Shown here one piece after another: positions 7,290 to 10,969 of a stretch of 10,969 bases of DNA. Source of the stretch: an uncultured Gemmatimonadota bacterium. Its GTDB lineage: Bacteria; Gemmatimonadota; Gemmatimonadetes; Gemmatimonadales; Gemmatimonadaceae. The translations under genes were made by a program, and so were the position numbers. The stretch's first letter is position 1. Each line of letters begins with the position of its first letter. Under the pieces are notes generated by a model that was not told the DNA's origin, did no database searches, and saw only the letters and a program-made list of their open reading frames with translations. Location: the NCBI GenBank assembly GCA_903894655.1, contig CAITQY010000098.1, positions 1-10,969 of the forward strand. The letters are read 5' to 3'.

Positions 7290-9089
7290 ATGCAGGCTGC
7301 CATGACCCGACGTGGTCCGACACGAATGGTCCTCGTGGTGCTGTGGGGGGTGCTCGGTGCGGCGCTGAGTGCGATGCCGTGGACGGCGACGCACGCCCAG
7401 GAAACGCGTGATCCCGACCAGGAACGTTCACGACGGCTTGGCGGCGTGCCGCGCGAGGTGGTGCTGGACGTCACTACCGTGTGGAACGCCCCCGCCACGC
7501 GACGCGTGCGCGGCGACTTCATGCTGGCGCCCACCGACACCGTGCGCGGCGACCTGGCGGTACTTGGTGGCCGCGCGCAGCTGGCCGGCGTGGTGACGGG
7601 ACAGGTGGTGGTGCTGAATGGCGACGCCTCGCTGCTCGATGGCGCGCGCATCGAGCGCTCACTCACGGTCATCGGCGGGACCTTCGACTCGCCCGAGCGC
7701 CCGAATGTGGGCGGCGAGATTCGCGTGTGGAGCGCGGCGTATCGCTACCACGAGATGGGCGATACGCTGGTGGCCAATCTCGAGTTCTTCTCGCGGTGGC
7801 CCCGCTGGATGCGTGACGAGGAGCCCGGCACCGCGGGACGCACGAAGAGCGACCTGCTGGTCACGACCGCGCACACTTATAATCGCGTGGAAGGGCTGCC
7901 GATCTATGTGGGGCCGCGGGTCAGTTTCCAGAGCGGTGACACGCGGGTGCGCTCTGAAGTCGTCGGGATTTTCCGGACCGGCGACGCACTGACATGGACA
8001 CGGGAGAACCTTGGCCATCGCATGCTGTTCGAACTGCGTCAGGGCAACAGGGCCGGCGTGGCAATCGGCGGCCGCCTCTTCGATGAAGTCGATGCCGTCG
8101 AGACGTGGCAGCTCACTGATACCGAAGTGGGGCTCAACGCCGTCGGGTTCACGCGTGACTATCGCGACTATTGGCAGCGTCACGGCGGTCAGGGCTACGT
8201 GAGCCTGTTCGCCGGGCGCGGGTCAGAGCTGCGCGCCTCGTACGGCGAAGAGCGCTGGAGTTCGCGTCGGGCGCGCAACGTGCTGTCGATCGTGAATGAC
8301 AACGTGCCGTGGCGCGTGAATCCGCTGGCCGATGCAGGCGTGATGAAGCTGCTGACCGTGTCGGCCACGTTCGACACGCGCAACAGTCCGAAGGATCCGC
8401 GCGCCGGCTGGTATCTGCGTGGCGAGTACGAACACGGTAACGGCCAACTGCTTCGCGCCGGGGAACCCTTGGTGGGTGCAGCGGACGAGGAGCCTGCCGT
8501 GGCATACTCGCGCGCCCTGTTCGACCTGCGTCGCTACAACCGCCTGGGCCCCCATGGCTCCCTGAACATGCGCGCGGTGCTGGGTGGCTGGCTCGACGGC
8601 GACCCGCTGCCGGCACAGCGTCGATTCTCCGTGAGCGGCCTCGACGCCCTCCCCGGCTTCGATTTCCGTCGGCAGCTCAACGACACCGACGTCGGCACCT
8701 GCGCGGTGGGGAGCGAACAGAGCTACGCCGCGCGTGGTCGACCGTCGCTGTGCGATCGCATGGCCCTCCTGCAGATCGAGTGGAAGGGTGACTTCCGCGT
8801 GAACCTGTTCGGCGACGACGATCTCGGTGACCGTCGCTGGGTGTTCAGTCGCGTGAAGGCCGACGGCGCGTGGGTGGTGTTCGCGAACTCGGGGCGCGGC
8901 TGGTTGGTGGGACCGCGCGGTAGCGACAACCTGCTGTACCCAAAGGGATCCGTGCCTGACATCACGTCGTGGCGCACCGATGTTGGCGGTGGCTTCGATT
9001 TCGGCACCTTCGGTGTGTACGTCGCGCAGGCCGTGTCGGAGCGTGGCCTGTCGCCCAATGTCTACCTGCGGCTCGGTCGCCGCTTCTGA
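7290..9089 (+). CDS. BamA/Omp85-like outer-membrane beta-barrel protein with N-terminal beta-helix-like region
   Basis: A 599-residue exported protein. Residues 1-36 form a signal peptide: basic MQAAMTRRGPTR, a hydrophobic core, and a cut after THA before Gln. Residues about 74-131 consist of short Gly/Val-rich repeats (GDLAVLGG, GQVVVLNGD, SLTVIGGTF) that resemble a beta-helix or bactofilin-like fold. From about 196 the chain alternates in a beta-barrel pattern. ATFDTRNSPKDPRAGWYLRG (359-378) and the loop-like VSGLDALPGFDFR (448-460) match the DTR...DP..G and (V/L)xGF features of bacterial surface antigen (Omp85) barrels. The protein ends in Phe (YLRLGRRF), as outer-membrane proteins commonly do for BAM recognition. 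No POTRA repeats are visible, so it is not BamA itself. Two cysteines (471 and 488) in a loop could pair. It follows the response regulator directly and is probably in the same operon. Cargo or function is unknown. Confidence 0.85.
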   Translation: MQAAMTRRGPTRMVLVVLWGVLGAALSAMPWTATHAQETRDPDQERSRRLGGVPREVVLDVTTVWNAPATRRVRGDFMLAPTDTVRGDLAVLGGRAQLAGVVTGQVVVLNGDASLLDGARIERSLTVIGGTFDSPERPNVGGEIRVWSAAYRYHEMGDTLVANLEFFSRWPRWMRDEEPGTAGRTKSDLLVTTAHTYNRVEGLPIYVGPRVSFQSGDTRVRSEVVGIFRTGDALTWTRENLGHRMLFELRQGNRAGVAIGGRLFDEVDAVETWQLTDTEVGLNAVGFTRDYRDYWQRHGGQGYVSLFAGRGSELRASYGEERWSSRRARNVLSIVNDNVPWRVNPLADAGVMKLLTVSATFDTRNSPKDPRAGWYLRGEYEHGNGQLLRAGEPLVGAADEEPAVAYSRALFDLRRYNRLGPHGSLNMRAVLGGWLDGDPLPAQRRFSVSGLDALPGFDFRRQLNDTDVGTCAVGSEQSYAARGRPSLCDRMALLQIEWKGDFRVNLFGDDDLGDRRWVFSRVKADGAWVVFANSGRGWLVGPRGSDNLLYPKGSVPDITSWRTDVGGGFDFGTFGVYVAQAVSERGLSPNVYLRLGRRF

Positions 9090-9107
9090 TTCGCGCGATC
9101 CCTCACG

Positions 9108-9116
9108 TGATACACT
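9108..9116 (+). promoter_or_regulatory. Possible extended -10 element upstream of the DUF4390-like gene
   Basis: TGATACACT (TG, one base, then TACACT) fits the extended -10 pattern TGnTANNNT. It lies in the 74-bp gap after the barrel gene, which is the widest space in the plus-strand cluster. No -35 box is evident. The gap also holds a short hairpin (TTGGC-GTT-GCCAA, 9116-9128) without a following T-run. Chance occurrence is quite possible. Confidence 0.25.
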
Positions 9117-9163
9117 TGGCGTTGCCAACGGTTTCGTCACCGGCGCGGACATGGGTTCGCGTC

Positions 9164-9784
9164 ATGATCGCCATGCTGCTGCTCCTCACCGGAGTGGCCA
9201 GCGTGGCGTCGGCGCAGTCGCGGCCGGAGATCGAGATCCGCGTGGCGCCCACGTCGTATCCGCCGCTGGTGGCCATCCGCGGGGTACTCACCGAGACACC
9301 CTTCGACGAACTGCTGCGCAGCGGTTTCCCGGCACGGCTGCACGTGCGCGCGGAAGTATGGACGATTGGCCGCTGGTTTGACGACATCCACAGCCACGTG
9401 GAGTGGGATGTCGTCGTGCGCTACGATGCGATCGACCGGAGCTACGACGTGGCGCGCATTGTGGCGGGTCGCCTGACGCCGCTGGGCAGTTACGCGCGCT
9501 TCGCCGATGCGCGCGCGGCCAGTGAACTGTCGTACGTGCCAGCGCTCGCCGCGCCACCACGCGGGCGAAAGAGCTACGTGGCGGTGCAGGCAGAATTGCA
9601 GACGCTCGAGGTGAGCGATCTCGACGAGCTCGAACGCTGGCTCCGCGGCGAGGCGTCACCGGCGGTGCGCGGCAAGAAAAACCCCAGCACCGCACTCACG
9701 CGCGGGGTGCGCTCGTTGGCGAGCCGTCTTCTGGGCGGTGAAGTGCGACGGCTCGAGGCGAAGAGTCCGGCGGTGCGGTACTAA
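9164..9784 (+). CDS. Secreted DUF4390-like protein
   Basis: A 206-residue protein from ATG 9164, with a hydrophobic signal segment (1-17) and a predicted cut after ASA before Gln. In-frame TTG 9116, TTG 9122 or GTG 9107 would add basic residues (SSPARTWVRV) typical of a signal-peptide n-region, so the true start may be upstream; no candidate has a good ribosome site. The mature part has the layout I associate with DUF4390: a short beta segment (IEIRVAP), DELLRSGFPARLHVRAEVW (48-66), Trp-containing RWFDD, then VRYDAIDRSYDVARI (85-99), a FADARAA helix (113-119), and SYVAVQAELQTLE (137-149). The last 50 residues are basic and may be disordered. DUF4390 function is unknown. From memory, in many Betaproteobacteria it is encoded beside an NtrY/NtrX pair, which fits the two-component genes upstream here. 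It converges on the HNH gene with a 6-bp gap. Confidence 0.75.
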   Translation: MIAMLLLLTGVASVASAQSRPEIEIRVAPTSYPPLVAIRGVLTETPFDELLRSGFPARLHVRAEVWTIGRWFDDIHSHVEWDVVVRYDAIDRSYDVARIVAGRLTPLGSYARFADARAASELSYVPALAAPPRGRKSYVAVQAELQTLEVSDLDELERWLRGEASPAVRGKKNPSTALTRGVRSLASRLLGGEVRRLEAKSPAVRY

Positions 9785-9790
9785 CGGACT

Positions 9791-10369
9791 TTACGTGCTG
9801 AGCACCGCGCCCTCGATCTTCTCGAGTTCGTGTAGCGTGTCTTCGCCGTAGAACACCGAGATGTACCGCGCCTGAATGGGCGTGAGACGCCGCACCGCCC
9901 AGCTGAGATGCACGAAGTGCGGCTCCGAGGGGGCGTGCAGCGGCGTCATGCCGATCTCGTTCGGCATGCGATTGGCCTTCTTCGTATTGCAGCTGCTGCA
10001 GGCTGTGACCACGTTCGTCCACTCGTTCGAACCACCGCGCGAGATCGGAATGAGGTGATCGCGCGTGAGCGACTCACGGGGCTTGAGCTCCGTGGAGCGG
10101 CGTCCGCAATACTGACACTGGTAGTCATCGCGGGCAAAGAGGAACGTGTTCGTGACCTGTCGACGGAATCGCCGAGGGACGTGGACGAAGCGAGTCAGGC
10201 GGATGACCGCCGGGCGCGGAAATGCTTGTCGTTCGGAGCGCACGGGCATGCCCGTGTCGGCCTCGACGATTTCCGCCTTGCCGTCGATCACCAGCCGTAG
10301 CGCTCGCCGAAGCGGCACCATGGTCAGGGGTTCATACGACGCATTCAGTGCGAGACAACCGGCGATCAC
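9791..10369 (-). CDS. HNH endonuclease family protein
   Basis: A 192-residue protein with a GTG start at 10369. The N-terminus (LNASYEPLTMVPLRRAL, 8-24, then GKAEIVE) belongs to a widespread bacterial HNH family. The zinc-supported HNH domain spans about 80-135: C85-x2-C88 (CQYCG), TRDHLIPISRGGSNEW (102-117) with D104-H105, TNVV with N119, and C124-x2-C127 in ACSSCNTKK. All four zinc cysteines and the catalytic His/Asn positions are present, so a nuclease active site is expected. Members are scattered across phyla, often alone and without a methylase. No methyltransferase is visible here, so a restriction system is not supported. It is on the same strand as the amidohydrolase 52 bp upstream. 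Confidence 0.9.
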   Translation of the reverse strand: MIAGCLALNASYEPLTMVPLRRALRLVIDGKAEIVEADTGMPVRSERQAFPRPAVIRLTRFVHVPRRFRRQVTNTFLFARDDYQCQYCGRRSTELKPRESLTRDHLIPISRGGSNEWTNVVTACSSCNTKKANRMPNEIGMTPLHAPSEPHFVHLSWAVRRLTPIQARYISVFYGEDTLHELEKIEGAVLST

Positions 10370-10375
10370 GCCCTA

Positions 10376-10381
10376 CCCTCC
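10376..10381 (-). promoter_or_regulatory. Ribosome binding site supporting the GTG start of the HNH gene
   Basis: On the minus strand GGAGGG (10381-10376) lies 6 nt upstream of the GTG at 10369. This is a strong Shine-Dalgarno match that supports the non-ATG start. Starting there also keeps the conserved N-terminal family motif complete. Confidence 0.75.
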
Positions 10382-10421
10382 ACTCGATAGTGTTAAGGTC
10401 GATGGGTCCGCTTCCTGAAGA

Positions 10422-10969
10422 CTACAAGGCGGTGGAAGCCTGTCGCCACTGTTGCAGGCGATCGCGCCACGCCCCGACGCGTAACGGTAGGGTCTCATCG
10501 CGCTGGGTCAGCACACCATTGGCGACGAGCTCGCGCCCTTCCACGGTGACCAGGGTGGCCTCCACCTTTCCGGCCAGGGCATGCACCAATGCCACCGCTG
10601 GATCGAAGAGCGGCTGCGCATCGTCGTGATCCAAGGGGAAGGCCACCAGATCGGCGTCCTTGCCCACGTCTAGCGTGCCGATGCGCGATCCCAGCCCGAG
10701 CGCGTCCGCACCGCCCCGCGTGGCCAGCGTGAGGGCCGCGTGTGCCGACAGCGCATCGGGCGTGCCCGCCCGCACCGAATGGAACAGCGTGGCCTGACGG
10801 GCCTCGCCCAGCAGATCCATGCGGTCGTTGCTGGCCACGGAGTCGGTGCCGAGGCCGGTACGAATGCCGTGCGCCAGCATGCGGTCCAGCGGCGCGATGC
10901 CGTGACCGAGCTTCGCATTCGAGATCGGACAGTGCACGATGCTCGCACCCGCGTCAGCGATGCGCGCCA
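10422..10969 (-). CDS. Metal-dependent amidohydrolase / deaminase, C-terminal part (N-terminus off the right edge)
   Basis: About 182 C-terminal residues are visible; the reading frame is open to the window edge, so the start and the first metal-binding HxH motif lie outside. The visible part has IVHCPISNAKLGHGIAPL and then IRTGLGTDSVASNDRMDLL, whose GTD aspartate is the expected metal/catalytic residue. Next come LTLATRGGADALGLG and IGTLDVGKDADLVAF, the strand pattern that closes the small beta-sandwich of this superfamily. This combination is typical of the MtaD/SsnA/TrzN group (5'-methylthioadenosine or S-adenosylhomocysteine deaminase, guanine deaminase and relatives). Aminodeoxyfutalosine deaminase of the menaquinone pathway is another candidate. 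The substrate cannot be told from this fragment. The stop is TAG at 10424-10422, 52 bp before the HNH start. Confidence 0.9.
   Translation of the reverse strand, partial: ARIADAGASIVHCPISNAKLGHGIAPLDRMLAHGIRTGLGTDSVASNDRMDLLGEARQATLFHSVRAGTPDALSAHAALTLATRGGADALGLGSRIGTLDVGKDADLVAFPLDHDDAQPLFDPAVALVHALAGKVEATLVTVEGRELVANGVLTQRDETLPLRVGAWRDRLQQWRQASTAL

Noticed and set aside
9116..9128. Hairpin TTGGC-GTT-GCCAA as a terminator after the barrel gene
   Set aside because: The stem is only 5 bp and there is no U-run after it, so it does not support a terminator call.
8223..9152. 309-codon minus-strand frame
   Set aside because: Antisense to the barrel-protein gene, whose signal peptide, motifs and terminal Phe are coherent; no motif in the antisense translation.
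3943..9163. Sigma-54 (-24/-12) promoter for the operon's own genes
   Set aside because: I scanned the gaps 3943-3982, 5821-5832, 7228-7289 and 9090-9163 for TGGCAC-N5-TTGC and found no acceptable match; partial TGGCACG hits lie inside genes without the -12 half.
9791..10369. Restriction-modification system based on the HNH protein
   Set aside because: No methyltransferase or specificity gene is nearby, and this HNH family is commonly found as a solitary gene.

Overview
The window is compact, GC-rich bacterial chromosome (about two-thirds G+C by eye). It has almost no non-coding DNA and no sign of phage, plasmid, insertion sequence, CRISPR or RNA genes. The outer-membrane barrel protein, the NtrY/NtrC-type two-component system and a DUF4390-like protein point to a Gram-negative (diderm) bacterium. 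The style resembles Gemmatimonadota, but the sequence alone does not prove the phylum.

Left part (1-3942, minus strand). A two-gene cluster is transcribed leftward. The first gene is an AMP-forming acyl-CoA ligase (3942-2314). Three bases after its stop begins a long gene that leaves the window at position 1. Its 770 visible codons were translated by hand and are open throughout. They encode a NYN (LabA/PIN-like) nuclease-type domain, an OST-HTH/LOTUS winged helix, RG-rich acidic/basic linkers, a second OST-HTH-like domain and a lysine-alanine-proline tail built from tandem DNA repeats. This looks like a multi-domain RNA-handling protein and is the most unusual gene here.

Centre (3983-9784, plus strand). 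A 40-bp AT-containing gap separates the ligase from a divergent run of five tightly packed genes. They are an NtrY-like membrane histidine kinase without a PAS domain, a small single-pass membrane protein with a cytoplasmic helical tail, an intact sigma-54-activating NtrC-family response regulator, a BamA/Omp85-like outer-membrane barrel with an N-terminal beta-helix-like region in place of POTRA repeats, and a secreted DUF4390-like protein. Overlaps or short gaps suggest one operon for at least the first four. The set reads as an envelope-sensing circuit: kinase and small protein in the inner membrane, the regulator acting at sigma-54 promoters, and the two exported proteins as part of the output or signal path. 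The coupling is inferred from gene order only.

Right part (9791-10969, minus strand). A GTG-started HNH endonuclease family protein converges on the DUF4390-like gene with a 6-bp gap. Upstream of it is the C-terminal part of a metal-dependent amidohydrolase/deaminase that runs off the right edge.
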